Positions 1-8,947 of a stretch of DNA of 64,000 nucleotides are shown piece by piece. The notes below the pieces were generated by a model. The model was not told where the DNA came from. It was given only the letters and a program-made list of their open reading frames with translations, and made no database searches. Each line of letters begins with the position of its first letter. Position 1 is the first letter of the stretch. Position numbers and translations under genes: made by a program. Source of the stretch: Deltaproteobacteria bacterium HGW-Deltaproteobacteria-19 (GTDB taxonomy: Bacteria; Desulfobacterota; Syntrophia; Syntrophales; PHBD01); assembly GCA_002841865.1 (NCBI GenBank), contig PHBD01000012.1, positions 92,839 to 156,838 on the forward strand, given 5' to 3'.

Positions 1-720
1 CTCACCTACTATGGCGTCCCGTTCTGGGCGGCCTTTCTGATGACCCTCGGGTTCGCCGCGTTACTGGGTGCGATCGTGGAATTCCTGTTCCTCCGGCCGG
101 CAAAGAATCCCAGCATCCTGGGGCTCATTGTCATCACCCTCGGCGCGGAGATGCTGCTCATGGGACTGGCGAGCTGGAAGTGGGGGGCGGAGCAGAAGGC
201 TTTCTCCCTGCCATGGTCCTACAGTTCGATCCACGAGCCCCTGCCGGGCGTCATTGTCAGCGACTGGGCCATCGCCGTTTTCCTGACCTCCGGCGTGATC
301 GTGACCCTCCTGTACGTCTTTTTCCGGTACACGCGGCTCGGGATTGCCATGCGGGCCACCCAGCAGAACCAGAACGCCGCCAAGATCATGGGCATCCGCA
401 CCGAGCGGGTGTTTACCTTTGCCTGGGGCCTCAGTTCCCTCATCGGGACGGTGGCGGCCATGTTCTTTGCCGCCCGTGCCACCCTGGACCCTTCCTTCAT
501 GATGGAGCCTTTCCTCCGGGCCTTCGCGGCGGCGGTCCTGGGAGGGCTGACGAGCATCCCCGGCGTCCTGGTGGGCGGCGAGATCCTGGGGCTGATCGAG
601 AACCTCTTCGGATACATGTGGCCCGAGTGGAAACCCATCGTCGCCTTTGTCATCATCGTGCTCGTCCTGTGCTTCCGCCCCAGCGGACTTTTTGCCCGGC
701 ATTTCGTGAAGAAGGTCTAG
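1..720 (+). CDS. livH: Branched-chain amino acid ABC transporter permease, LivH type (5' partial)
   Basis: Inner-membrane permease half of a HAAT-family importer for branched-chain amino acids or similar carboxylates. The frame is open from base 1, so the N-terminus lies outside the window; about 239 residues remain. Several hydrophobic helices are visible, with the family's conserved cytoplasmic loop (TRLGIAMRATQQNQNAAKIM), the segment AAVLGGLTSIPGVLVGG typical of LivH rather than LivM, and the usual C-terminal FRPSGLF. The next gene begins 1 bp after the stop, and the binding protein and both ATPases follow. No LivM is present in the window; it is presumably upstream. The transported substrate cannot be read from sequence, but the acyl-CoA synthetase ending the operon suggests an organic acid. 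Confidence 0.93.
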   Translation, partial: LTYYGVPFWAAFLMTLGFAALLGAIVEFLFLRPAKNPSILGLIVITLGAEMLLMGLASWKWGAEQKAFSLPWSYSSIHEPLPGVIVSDWAIAVFLTSGVIVTLLYVFFRYTRLGIAMRATQQNQNAAKIMGIRTERVFTFAWGLSSLIGTVAAMFFAARATLDPSFMMEPFLRAFAAAVLGGLTSIPGVLVGGEILGLIENLFGYMWPEWKPIVAFVIIVLVLCFRPSGLFARHFVKKV

Positions 721-721
721 G

Positions 722-1207
722 ATGAAGACGAATCGCACAGTGACGCGGCATCGGGCCGGAAGGTCGTGCGGGGGAGTGCTGCTCGGTGTCCTGCTGGCTA
801 TGGGAGTGCTTTGGGGGACAGTCGCCGACGCCGCGCCGGAGGGGCCGCCGGCCGATGAGGGCAGGGTCGTGGAGCGGGCCGCCCGGGCGTATCTGGAGGC
901 GGAAGTCCGGCGCGACTTCGAGGCCGTCTGGGCGATCCTGGCGCCCTCCTCGGTGTATTGCGAGACCCATGATTTTCAGGCGTACCGGGCGGAAGCGGAC
1001 CGTTCCCCGGTCCGTATCGAGCGGTTCAAGATCCTCCGGGTGGCGGACATCCGGCAGAATCACGACCCGAGGCGGTTCCCGAAGGTGGAGCGGTTCGCCG
1101 ACGTGGAGGTGGACCTGGTGCTTCTTGACACCGATACCGGAACCCGGACGGAGATAAACTACCGCTTCACGTTCATCCGTGAGGGGGGGAGGTGGTACAA
1201 GGGGTAG
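722..1207 (+). CDS. Small exported NTF2-like hypothetical protein
   Basis: 161 residues, starting 1 bp after the permease stop, so very likely co-transcribed. The N-terminus is basic and followed by a hydrophobic stretch (GVLLGVLLAMGVLWGTVADA), which reads as a signal peptide with cleavage near ADA-AP. The mature part (ERAARAYLEAEVRRDFEAVWAIL... then beta-rich ... EINYRFTFIREGGRWYKG) has the order and ending typical of NTF2-like/DUF4878-type cone folds. No catalytic residues can be named. Its position between permease and binding-protein genes is unusual; it might be a periplasmic accessory to the importer, which is inference only. Confidence 0.7.
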   Translation: MKTNRTVTRHRAGRSCGGVLLGVLLAMGVLWGTVADAAPEGPPADEGRVVERAARAYLEAEVRRDFEAVWAILAPSSVYCETHDFQAYRAEADRSPVRIERFKILRVADIRQNHDPRRFPKVERFADVEVDLVLLDTDTGTRTEINYRFTFIREGGRWYKG

Positions 1208-1305
1208 TCGTTCGTGACGGCCCTCGCGCCGTCCTTGTGTTCAGGCGTGGAAGTGCCCCGCAGGGGCAACATGTATTCGAACTCTTCAGAAAAAAGGAGG
1301 GTGCC

Positions 1306-2502
1306 ATGGGTTCGAAACGGTTCTGGATGGTTCTGGGAATGGTGGCCTGTGCGATGCTTATCCTGTCTCCGTCGGCCCTGGCAGCGAAGCCGGGCTTCGA
1401 CGACAGGGAGATCCGCATCGCCCAGTGGGGCCCGCAGACGGGTCCGGCGGCCCCTTGGGGGAACGTGGCCAGGGGAAGCCGGCTCCTGTTTAACCTGGTC
1501 AACGAGGAGGGGGGAATCCACGGCCGGAAGATCAAGTATTTCATCCGTGACGACCAGTACAACCCGGCCCAGACAGTCGCCGTGGTCAAGGACGTCGTGG
1601 AGCGTGAGGGGATCTTCGCTTTCGTGGGCGGAACCTCCGGGGCAAGCGGCCTGGCTGTCAAGAACTACCTGGCGGCCAACAAGGTAATCTGGGTCTCGCC
1701 TGCGACGAGCATCAAGGAATACGTCATGCCGGTGAACCCCTACATCTTCGCCACGATGCCTCTTTATGACGACGAGGCGAGCATTCTTACCAAGTATGTA
1801 GTGGAGAAGATGAAGCTGAAAAAGATCGGTATCCTCTACCAGAACGACCCCTATGGAAAGAACGGCCTGGAAGGGGTCAGGCAGCGCCTTGCTCATCTGA
1901 AAATGAAACCCGTTGCAGAGGTGTCAGTCGAGGCCGGGGAGAAGGACCTGACGTCCCAGATCATGAAGTTCAAAAATTCCGGAGCCGAGGTGGTCTATCT
2001 CCAGGTGAACCCGACATCGGCCGTCATCGCCCTCAAGACCGCCGCCGCAGTCGGCTTCAAGCCGCAGTGGGTGGCATCGTCGACGCTGTCGGACTATGCC
2101 CTGATGCACAAAATCACCGGCGGCCTGTGGGAAGGGGTTATCACGGGGGCCTTCACCGAGCCCGTCGATTCGGCCCAGCCCCTGATGGTGAAATACCGCG
2201 AGGCGGCCAAGAGGCTGGATCCGAAGGAACGATGGGCCCTGTTCTATCTCGGTGGAATCGTTTTCGCCGAGCCCCTCGTGGACGCCCTGAAGCGCACCGG
2301 CAAGAACCTGAGCACCGATGCGGTCCTGAAGGCCCTCAACTCGACAAAGAACTTCAAGGGAGTCGGCCCCACGCTCACCTGGACCCGATCCCAGCACCAG
2401 GGCGCTGATTCCATCCAGATCTGGCAGTGCGGCCCCAAAGGCAGCCTGAAGGTCCTTCAGGGATGGACGGCCAACGATCTGGCCAAATGGAAAAGGAAAT
2501 AA
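1306..2502 (+). CDS. livJ: Periplasmic branched-chain amino acid-type substrate-binding protein
   Basis: 398 residues; receptor of the HAAT importer. The ATG at 1306 is chosen because AAAGGAGG lies 5 bp upstream and a classic signal peptide follows (MGSKRFWMVLGMVACAMLIL, cleavage near ALA-AK); an upstream in-frame extension lacks these. The mature protein is a type I periplasmic-binding fold (Peripla_BP_6): IRIAQWGPQTGPAAPWG at the start, the strand KIKYFIRDDQYNPAQTVAVV, and an effector-pocket-like segment FAFVGGTSGASG. The length is usual for LivJ/LivK. The ligand could be leucine-like amino acids, short-chain acids or aromatic acids; related receptors in syntrophs are used for all of these. 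Confidence 0.93.
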   Translation: MGSKRFWMVLGMVACAMLILSPSALAAKPGFDDREIRIAQWGPQTGPAAPWGNVARGSRLLFNLVNEEGGIHGRKIKYFIRDDQYNPAQTVAVVKDVVEREGIFAFVGGTSGASGLAVKNYLAANKVIWVSPATSIKEYVMPVNPYIFATMPLYDDEASILTKYVVEKMKLKKIGILYQNDPYGKNGLEGVRQRLAHLKMKPVAEVSVEAGEKDLTSQIMKFKNSGAEVVYLQVNPTSAVIALKTAAAVGFKPQWVASSTLSDYALMHKITGGLWEGVITGAFTEPVDSAQPLMVKYREAAKRLDPKERWALFYLGGIVFAEPLVDALKRTGKNLSTDAVLKALNSTKNFKGVGPTLTWTRSQHQGADSIQIWQCGPKGSLKVLQGWTANDLAKWKRK

Positions 2503-2594
2503 GTCCAGCGACGGGGAAGGCTCCGGCCTTCCCCGGTTTCGTGGCACATCCGGCGGGATATCCGGATGACGTTCCACCGCCTTTCCTTGCGAGC

Positions 2595-3377
2595 ATGATC
2601 ATGGATCACTTCCGTGTGGAAAACCTGTCCATATCCTTTGGCGGCCTGAAGGCCGTCCACGAGGTGAGCTTCCGCGTCGAGGAGAACTTCATTTTCTCGA
2701 TCATCGGGCCCAACGGCTCAGGGAAGACGACCATCTTCAACCTGATCAGCGGCATCTACCGGCCCGACAGCGGGTCCGTCCTCCTGGAGGGGGAGAACCT
2801 GACGGGGCAGTCCCCGGACCGCATCGCCCGCCGGGGCATCGCCCGGACGTTCCAGAACATCGAACTATTCTCGAATGCGAGCGTGCTGGACAACCTGCTC
2901 CTGGGCCGGCATATCCACATGAAGACGGGGGTCTTTTCGGGGGCCTTCCTGTGGGGGCGACGATCCCGGGCGGCCCGGGAGGAAATCCGCAACCGGGAGT
3001 TCGTAGAGCGGATCATCGATTTCCTGGATCTGCAGTCCGTCCGGGACCTGCCGGTGGCGAGCCTGCCCTACGGCAAGCGGAAACTCGTGGAGCTCGGCCG
3101 GGCCTTGGCCCTGGAGCCGAAGCTGCTTCTCCTGGACGAGCCTTCGGCGGGCATGAACACGGAAGAAAAGGAGGACCTCAACCTCTGGATCCGTGACATC
3201 CGGGAGGACTACGGAGTGACGATCCTGTTGATCGAACACGACATGAACATGATCATGGGCATCTCCGACCGGATCATGGCCATCAACCATGGCCAGACCA
3301 TTATAGAGGGGAGCCCGCAGGAAATCCAGAACCACCCGGAGGTGATCCGGGCGTATCTGGGAGAGACCGATGCTTAG
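2595..3377 (+). CDS. livG: Branched-chain amino acid ABC transporter ATP-binding protein LivG
   Basis: About 260 residues; one of two ATPases energising the importer. Walker A GPNGSGKTT, a LivG-type signature (LPYGKRKLVELGRAL instead of LSGGQ), Walker B LLLLDEPSAGM and the switch His in LLIEHDMNMIM are all present. The C-terminal segment IIEGSPQEIQNHPEVIRAYLG is characteristic of LivG. The start is ambiguous: ATG at 2595 or 2601, neither with a strong ribosome site; the longer open frame upstream is non-homologous. The gene overlaps livF by 8 bp, which indicates translational coupling. Confidence 0.94.
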   Translation: MIMDHFRVENLSISFGGLKAVHEVSFRVEENFIFSIIGPNGSGKTTIFNLISGIYRPDSGSVLLEGENLTGQSPDRIARRGIARTFQNIELFSNASVLDNLLLGRHIHMKTGVFSGAFLWGRRSRAAREEIRNREFVERIIDFLDLQSVRDLPVASLPYGKRKLVELGRALALEPKLLLLDEPSAGMNTEEKEDLNLWIRDIREDYGVTILLIEHDMNMIMGISDRIMAINHGQTIIEGSPQEIQNHPEVIRAYLGETDA

Positions 3378-4152
3378 ACTCTCCAACGTCGAAACCTGGT
3401 ACGACCTGATCCGGGCCCTCCACGGGATCTCTTTCGAGGTCCGGGAAGGGCAGGTTGTTGCCCTCCTCGGCTCGAACGGTGCGGGGAAGTCGACGACCCT
3501 CAAGACGATCATGCGCCTGCTTTACGGACAAAAGAAGGAACAGCCCGAGAAGGGGACGGTGGAGTTCCACGGAGTCCGTATCGACCGGAAGGACCCCGAC
3601 AAAATTGTCCGGATGGGAATCAGCTACGTCCCCGAAGGGCGGGAGATCTTCCCGGAGCTGACGGTCCGGGAGAACATCCTGATGGGGGCTTATACGCGGA
3701 ATGACCGTCAGGCGATCCGCGAGGATGCGGAGCGGGTGCTCACGTATTTCCCCGTCCTCCGGGAGCGGCAGGTGCAACAGGCGGGCTACCTGAGCGGCGG
3801 CGAACAGCAGATGCTGGCCATCGGGCGGGCTCTCATGAGCCGGCCGAAGCTCCTGATGCTCGACGAACCGTCCCTGGGGCTCTCCCCGCTCCTGACGAAG
3901 GAGATCTTCCACATCATCCGGGACATCAACACGCGGGATGGAGTGACCATCCTGCTGGTAGAGCAGAATGTGCACATGGCCCTGCAATACTCGCAGTATG
4001 CCTACCTGATGGAGAACGGCCGGATCGTCCGGGCGGACCGACCGGAGGTCTTGAGGGAGGACGAGGATGTGAAGGAGTTCTATCTCGGCGTGGCCCGGGA
4101 GGCGTCTGTAAAGGGGTACAAGCGCTACCGGCGGAAGGTCAGGTTCCGATGA
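3370..4152 (+). CDS. livF: Branched-chain amino acid ABC transporter ATP-binding protein LivF
   Basis: 260 residues; partner ATPase of LivG. Walker A GSNGAGKSTT, signature YLSGGEQQMLAIGRAL, Walker B LMLDEPSLGLSP and the switch His-equivalent region LLVEQNVHMAL are visible. There is a short LivF-atypical C-terminal tail rich in basic residues (VKGYKRYRRKVRFR). The start lies inside the end of livG (8-bp overlap) and the stop shares ATGA with the acyl-CoA synthetase gene, so import and activation of the substrate appear translationally linked. Confidence 0.95.
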   Translation: MLRLSNVETWYDLIRALHGISFEVREGQVVALLGSNGAGKSTTLKTIMRLLYGQKKEQPEKGTVEFHGVRIDRKDPDKIVRMGISYVPEGREIFPELTVRENILMGAYTRNDRQAIREDAERVLTYFPVLRERQVQQAGYLSGGEQQMLAIGRALMSRPKLLMLDEPSLGLSPLLTKEIFHIIRDINTRDGVTILLVEQNVHMALQYSQYAYLMENGRIVRADRPEVLREDEDVKEFYLGVAREASVKGYKRYRRKVRFR

Positions 4153-5969
4153 ACGGACAGGTGGACGGCGTTATCGATACCCTGCCCAAGGCCCTGGCGG
4201 CCATCGCTGCAAGGCAGCCGCGGCGGACAGCCATGCGCCGGAAGGACCTGGGGATCTGGCGCGATCTTTCCTGGGACGAATACCTGCACCAGGTGAGACG
4301 GGTGGCCCTGGGGCTTCATTCCCTCGGCGTCCGCCGGGGGGACCGTGTGGCGATCATCGGGGAGAACCGGCCCGAGTGGCTCTACAGCGCCTTGGGGACC
4401 CTTGCCGCGGGTGGGACCTTTGTGGGGATCTATACGACGAATCCCGCCGCCGAGTGCGAGTACGTGGTGGGCCATTCGGAGGCCGTCGTTTACATCTGTG
4501 AGGATGAAGAGCAATTCGACAAGGCCCTGGTCTTTCGGGAGCGGACCCCCACGATCCGCAAGCTGGTCGTCTGGGACATGAAGGGACTCCGGCATTTCAA
4601 GGATCCCATGCTGATGAGCTTCGACGATCTCCTCCGGGAAGGAGAGCGCCTGGACAGGGAACAGCCGGATCTCCTGAACCGGCTTGTCGGGGAAGGAGGA
4701 GGCCGGGATACCGCAGGGATCATTTACACGTCCGGAACAACGGGGCCTCCGAAGGGGGCCATGCTGTCACACGAGGGATACCTGTGGGTGGGACGAAAAG
4801 CCGGCGAAATCTGCAGGGCCGTGGAGGAGGACGAGACCCTTTCCTTTCTGCCGCTGAACCACGTCTACGAGCAGATCTTCGACCTGATGGTCCACCTGAC
4901 CGTAGGGCACACGGTGAACTTCACGGAAAATACCGATACGGTCATGGCGGACATGCGGGAAGTCTCTCCGACCCTCTTCCACGCGGTGCCGCGCATCTGG
5001 GAGAAATACTACTCGGGCATTGTCCTCCGGATGGCCGACGCGACGCCGCTGAAGCGGGCTGCATATCAGGCCGCTGTGAGGATCGGCTCGCGTCACAACG
5101 AGGAGCTCCTTGCGGGAAGGAACCCGTCCTTCGTGCTGCGGCTGGCCTACGGACTGGCCTATTTCGCTGTCTTCCGGAAGCTGAAAGAGCGATTGGGTTT
5201 TGACCGGGTCAAGCTGGGTTTTTCCGGGGCCGCTCCCATCTCCCACAACATCCTCAAGTACTTCCAGGGCATCGGCATCCCCATCCGGGAAGGATACGGC
5301 ATGACGGAGACCACCGGAATCACGCACATGTCCGATGAGCGTCATTTCAAGCTGGGCACGGTGGGGAGGCCCCTTCCGGAAACCGACGTGAGGATTTCGG
5401 AGGATGGCGAGATCCTGGTCCGTCACCCGGGCATCTTTCTGGGATACTGGCGGGACGAAGAAAATACGCGGGAGGCGCTGCGGGACGGCTGGCTTTACAC
5501 CGGGGATGTGGGCGAGATCGACGACGAGGGTTATCTCCGAATCACGGATCGGAAGAAAGATCTGATCATTACGGCCGGAGGGAAGAATGTCGCACCCCAG
5601 TACATCGAGAACCTCCTGAAGTTTTCTCCTTACATCAACGATGCCGTGGTCATTGGTGACGGGCGGAAATACCTCGCGGCGATTATCGTTATCGACGAGG
5701 AGAATGTCGTGAAGTTTGCCCAGGACCAAAAAGTTTCCTATACGACCTTCGCCAGCCTTACACGGACACCGGAAGTGACGGCGCTGATTCAGGAGGAGAT
5801 CGACAAGGTGAACGCGCAGATGGCTCGCGTTGAAAATATCCGGAAGTTCAGAATACTGGACAAAAAGCTCTACACCGAGGACGGGGAAGTGACGCCGACC
5901 ATGAAGGTCAAACGAAAGGCGATCAATGCCCAGTTCGCCGATCTCATTGAGTCCATGTACGCCGAGTGA
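4149..5969 (+). CDS. Long-chain acyl-CoA synthetase (AMP-forming), FadD15-like
   Basis: 606 residues; activates a carboxylic acid to its CoA ester with ATP going to AMP and PPi. ANL-superfamily motifs: IIYTSGTTGPPKGAMLSH (A3, phosphate-binding), GYGMTETTGITHM (A5), YTGDVGEIDDEGYL (A7/A8) and ITDRKKDLIITAGGKNVAPQ (hinge and substrate region). The protein belongs with bacterial long-chain FadD/FAA1 proteins by length and by the C-terminal VENIRKFRIL...GEVTPTMKVKRKAI, which carries the A10 lysine. It overlaps livF by 4 bp (ATGA), so it is the last gene of the transport operon and probably traps the imported acid as CoA thioester. Chain-length preference is not readable. Confidence 0.93.
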   Translation: MNGQVDGVIDTLPKALAAIAARQPRRTAMRRKDLGIWRDLSWDEYLHQVRRVALGLHSLGVRRGDRVAIIGENRPEWLYSALGTLAAGGTFVGIYTTNPAAECEYVVGHSEAVVYICEDEEQFDKALVFRERTPTIRKLVVWDMKGLRHFKDPMLMSFDDLLREGERLDREQPDLLNRLVGEGGGRDTAGIIYTSGTTGPPKGAMLSHEGYLWVGRKAGEICRAVEEDETLSFLPLNHVYEQIFDLMVHLTVGHTVNFTENTDTVMADMREVSPTLFHAVPRIWEKYYSGIVLRMADATPLKRAAYQAAVRIGSRHNEELLAGRNPSFVLRLAYGLAYFAVFRKLKERLGFDRVKLGFSGAAPISHNILKYFQGIGIPIREGYGMTETTGITHMSDERHFKLGTVGRPLPETDVRISEDGEILVRHPGIFLGYWRDEENTREALRDGWLYTGDVGEIDDEGYLRITDRKKDLIITAGGKNVAPQYIENLLKFSPYINDAVVIGDGRKYLAAIIVIDEENVVKFAQDQKVSYTTFASLTRTPEVTALIQEEIDKVNAQMARVENIRKFRILDKKLYTEDGEVTPTMKVKRKAINAQFADLIESMYAE

Positions 5970-6326
5970 GGGCATGTCCCCCCCCGGGAAGACCTCCCTC
6001 CCTGTCGAAGAAAGCCCGGTCAATCGTACATAAATATTTGAAATCACTAAGCGAAAAAAACTGTTCCCGGGTCAAATTAAAGGGTTGAAATTTCATGACA
6101 AATCGGGTACAGGGACACCGTTGTTCTTCCGCTGTCCGTGACGGTAATTCGATGGATCTCTCCGGAGAACCGCATCCATCCGTTGATTTTTCAGTGGAAT
6201 CCAAGCCTTGGACAAGAGGTAGTATCGTGGTTCGGGTTTTGGAGGAGCGGGTCCGCCGGGGCGAATCTTTTCGGTAGCACCGCCTGTAATGCATCTATTT
6301 TTTTCACCACGTGAGAGGAGGGTAAC
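5970..6326. other. Intergenic region, no gene seen
   Basis: 357 bases between the acyl-CoA synthetase and the carboxyltransferase gene. A 61-codon open frame here (6095-6277) has no ribosome site and no recognisable protein character. The stretch beginning near 6106 (CGGGTACAGGGACACCG) resembles the ends of small dispersed repeats seen in related genomes, but no mirrored partner lies nearby. I could not place a convincing promoter, although one is expected for the downstream operon; the ribosome site GAGGAGGG is at 6315-6322. Confidence 0.4.
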
Positions 6327-8000
6327 ATGGCAGAAGAGAAGAAAAAATTGACAAGGGCCGAGAGACTCGAGGCCGAGAGGGAAAAAAATCTGCAGCATTG
6401 GCTCGCGCAGGATGAGATCCTGTTGAAGCACCGGGAGGAGGCCTACGACATCGGCGGCGCCAACCAGGTGGGCCGTTTGGCGAAGCAGGGCAAGAAACCG
6501 ATGCGCGATCTCATCACACTGCTGATCGATCCCGGAACGGAATTCTTCGAGCTGGGGCTCGACGCCGGTTACGACATCGGCAAGAAGCGCCTCTACGGCG
6601 GCGAGATCTACGAATCTGAAAAGCGCAGCCACATTCCCGGCGGCGGCGTCGTGACGGGCATCGGTACGGTCATGGGAAAAGACTGCATGATCTTTGCCAA
6701 CGAAAACCGCTACGCCGCGGGCACCTATTTCCCCATCACCCTGAAGAAGCACATGCGGGCCCAGGCGATCGCCGAACAGTGCGAACTGCCCTGCGTCTAC
6801 CTCACCGATTCGGGCGGTATCAACCTGCCTCTCCAGGTGGGATGCTTTGCCGACGACGGCCACTTCGGCAGCATGTTCTACAACATGTGCCGCATGTCCG
6901 CCAAGGGCATCCGGCAGTACACGCTTTCCACCGGCGGCAACACGGCGGGTGGTGCCTACATCGTCTACCTGGCCAGCGAATCCATCATGATCGAGAAGAT
7001 GGCTTACGCCTTCCTGGCGGGGCCCCCCATGGTCAAGTCGGCCATCGGTGAGACGGTTTCCATGGAAGACCTGGGTGGTGCTTACGTCCACACTCAGCAT
7101 TCCGGCGGCTGCGATCACTTTGTCCGCACGCAGGAAGAGGGGGTCGCGAAGCTCCGGGCCATGATGGAGTTCGAACCGACCTCGACGCTCTATATCGACC
7201 GCAGGGAGAACCGGGAGCCGAAGTTCGATTTCAAGGAGATGATGCGTGGCACCCCAACGGACACGTACCAGTACATCAACATCAAAGAGACGATCAAATG
7301 CCTCGCTGACGACAGCTATTTCTACGAGTACAAGCCCACCTACGGCCCCGGCCGCGGAGACTCCATCGTTGCCGGAAAGATGTGGATGAAGGGAATCCCG
7401 GTTGGTGTCATCGCCTCCAACGCCAGCGGCGTCATTTACATCGATGCGGCCCGGAAGGCGACGGAGTGGATGATCCGCTGCGGCAACTCGAAGCTTCCTG
7501 TCCTCTTCCTCCAGGGTTCCCCCGGCTACATGGTCGGCAAGGCCGAGGAATGGGGCGGCATCGGCAAGTACGGCTCCGACATGGTCCGGGCCTGCACCTG
7601 CCTCGATACCCCGAAGGTCACCTATGTCATCGGTCCCGACCACGGCGCCGCCAACTACGGCATGTGCGGCCGGGCCTTCAAGCCCCGCTTCGCCTTCACG
7701 AACATGCGGGGCCGCACGACCGTCATGTCCGGTGAGACAGCGGGCTTCATCGTTGAGACGGTTCGTCGCAAGAACATTGTCGATAAGGGCGAAACGGTGA
7801 ACGAGGAAGAAATGGCGGCTTTCCGAAAGATGATGCGCGACCGGTACGATGCCGAGGGTCATCCCTTCTACACCGGATCGCTCCTCTTCCACGACGGCGT
7901 GATTGCCTTCAGCGAGGCTCGGGACAAGATAACCCGTGCCTTCGAGGTCTCGTTGCGCGTGCCCATCAAGAAGTCTGATTGGGGCGACTTGAAGGTGTAA
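6327..8000 (+). CDS. Acyl-CoA carboxyltransferase (methylcrotonyl-CoA carboxylase beta / glutaconyl-CoA decarboxylase alpha-like)
   Basis: 557 residues; moves CO2 between an acyl-CoA and biotin. It has both crotonase-fold halves of the carboxyl_trans family: the N-half with LTDSGGINLPLQ and STGGNTAGGAYIVYLASE (oxyanion-hole glycines), the C-half with GVIASNASGVIYIDAARKATEWM and LFLQGSPGYMVGKAEEWGGIG. The highly charged N-terminal 40 residues are typical of this class. Neighbours (crotonase, HMG-CoA-lyase-like, free biotinyl domain) fit 3-methylcrotonyl-CoA carboxylase, but no biotin carboxylase is nearby, so a decarboxylase or a carboxylase borrowing AccC from elsewhere is equally possible. 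Ribosome site GAGGAGGG just upstream. Confidence 0.88.
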   Translation: MAEEKKKLTRAERLEAEREKNLQHWLAQDEILLKHREEAYDIGGANQVGRLAKQGKKPMRDLITLLIDPGTEFFELGLDAGYDIGKKRLYGGEIYESEKRSHIPGGGVVTGIGTVMGKDCMIFANENRYAAGTYFPITLKKHMRAQAIAEQCELPCVYLTDSGGINLPLQVGCFADDGHFGSMFYNMCRMSAKGIRQYTLSTGGNTAGGAYIVYLASESIMIEKMAYAFLAGPPMVKSAIGETVSMEDLGGAYVHTQHSGGCDHFVRTQEEGVAKLRAMMEFEPTSTLYIDRRENREPKFDFKEMMRGTPTDTYQYINIKETIKCLADDSYFYEYKPTYGPGRGDSIVAGKMWMKGIPVGVIASNASGVIYIDAARKATEWMIRCGNSKLPVLFLQGSPGYMVGKAEEWGGIGKYGSDMVRACTCLDTPKVTYVIGPDHGAANYGMCGRAFKPRFAFTNMRGRTTVMSGETAGFIVETVRRKNIVDKGETVNEEEMAAFRKMMRDRYDAEGHPFYTGSLLFHDGVIAFSEARDKITRAFEVSLRVPIKKSDWGDLKV

Positions 8001-8031
8001 TCCCGATCCGGGAAGAAGGGAGGATGAAAAT

Positions 8032-8832
8032 ATGGCAGATGTTTTGCTAAAAGAAAGAACCGAAGACGGCATCCTGATTCTGACCCTGAATCGGCCCGAT
8101 GCCATGAACTGCTTCAACACCGAGTTGCTGGCCGTGCTGGCGGACACGATCCGCGAGGCCAATTTTGATCTCGACCTGCGCTGCATCATCATCACCGGCG
8201 CTAAGGCCGGTGATGAGCCCAAGAAGTGGTCCTTTTCCACGGGTGCCGACCTGAAGGAGCGGAGGACCATGACCCAGGACCAGGTGCGACGGTTCATCTT
8301 CACGATTCGCAACACGTTCACGGCGGTGGAACAGGTTCGGGTCCCCGTCATCGCCGCCATCAACGGCTTTGCCTTCGGCGGCGGTACTGAAATAGCGCTG
8401 GCATGCGACATCCGCATCGCATCGTCCAACGTCCTGATGGGCCTGACGGAGACTTCCCTGGCCATCATCCCGGGAGCAGGCGGCACGCAGCGACTTCCCC
8501 GGATCGTGGGCATGGCGAAAGCGAAGGAACTGATCTTCACGGCCCGGCGGTTTGGTGCCCAGGTAGCCCTCGATATCGGGCTGGTGAGCAAGGTCGTGGA
8601 GCCCGACAAACTGATGGAGGCAGCTCTGGAACTGGCCCGGGAGATCGCCAAGAACGGTCCCATCGGAGTCGCTCAGGCAAAGTTCGCCATCAACTACGGC
8701 ACGGAGGCCAGTTTGGGTGTAGCCCTACCGCTGGAGTCCAAGGCCTATGAAGTGACCATTCCCACGAAAGACCGGCTGGAAGCGTTGGCGGCCTTCGCGG
8801 AGAAGCGGAAACCCGTTTTCAAGGGCGAGTAA
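8032..8832 (+). CDS. Enoyl-CoA hydratase, 3-methylglutaconyl-CoA hydratase-like
   Basis: 266 residues, a single crotonase domain. Motifs: oxyanion-hole AINGFAFGGGTEIALACD and catalytic-glutamate region LTETSLAIIPGAGGTQRLPR; the GGTE...LACD pattern is that of AUH-type 3-methylglutaconyl-CoA hydratases. This would hydrate the product of the upstream carboxyltransferase to HMG-CoA, which fits the lyase-like gene that follows. The start is supported by GGGAGGATG at 8018-8026. It begins 31 bp after the carboxyltransferase stop, so one operon is likely. Ordinary short-chain enoyl-CoA hydratase remains an alternative. Confidence 0.87.
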   Translation: MADVLLKERTEDGILILTLNRPDAMNCFNTELLAVLADTIREANFDLDLRCIIITGAKAGDEPKKWSFSTGADLKERRTMTQDQVRRFIFTIRNTFTAVEQVRVPVIAAINGFAFGGGTEIALACDIRIASSNVLMGLTETSLAIIPGAGGTQRLPRIVGMAKAKELIFTARRFGAQVALDIGLVSKVVEPDKLMEAALELAREIAKNGPIGVAQAKFAINYGTEASLGVALPLESKAYEVTIPTKDRLEALAAFAEKRKPVFKGE

Positions 8833-8947
8833 TCCATAGATCGGCGTCGTTCCTCTTCTCCGCTGCCGCCAAGGGAGGGATGGCGCCGATCATTCGGAAC
8901 CCGCAAAAAAAGAATAACGATCAAATCTGAGGAGGAGGGTAGTTTTT

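Noticed and set aside
6095-6277. 61-codon frame in the gap before the carboxyltransferase
   Set aside because: No ribosome site, no protein-like pattern.
6093-8663. 856-codon open frame on the minus strand opposite the carboxyltransferase
   Set aside because: It mirrors two convincing plus-strand genes, carries no recognisable domain and results from GC-rich codon bias.
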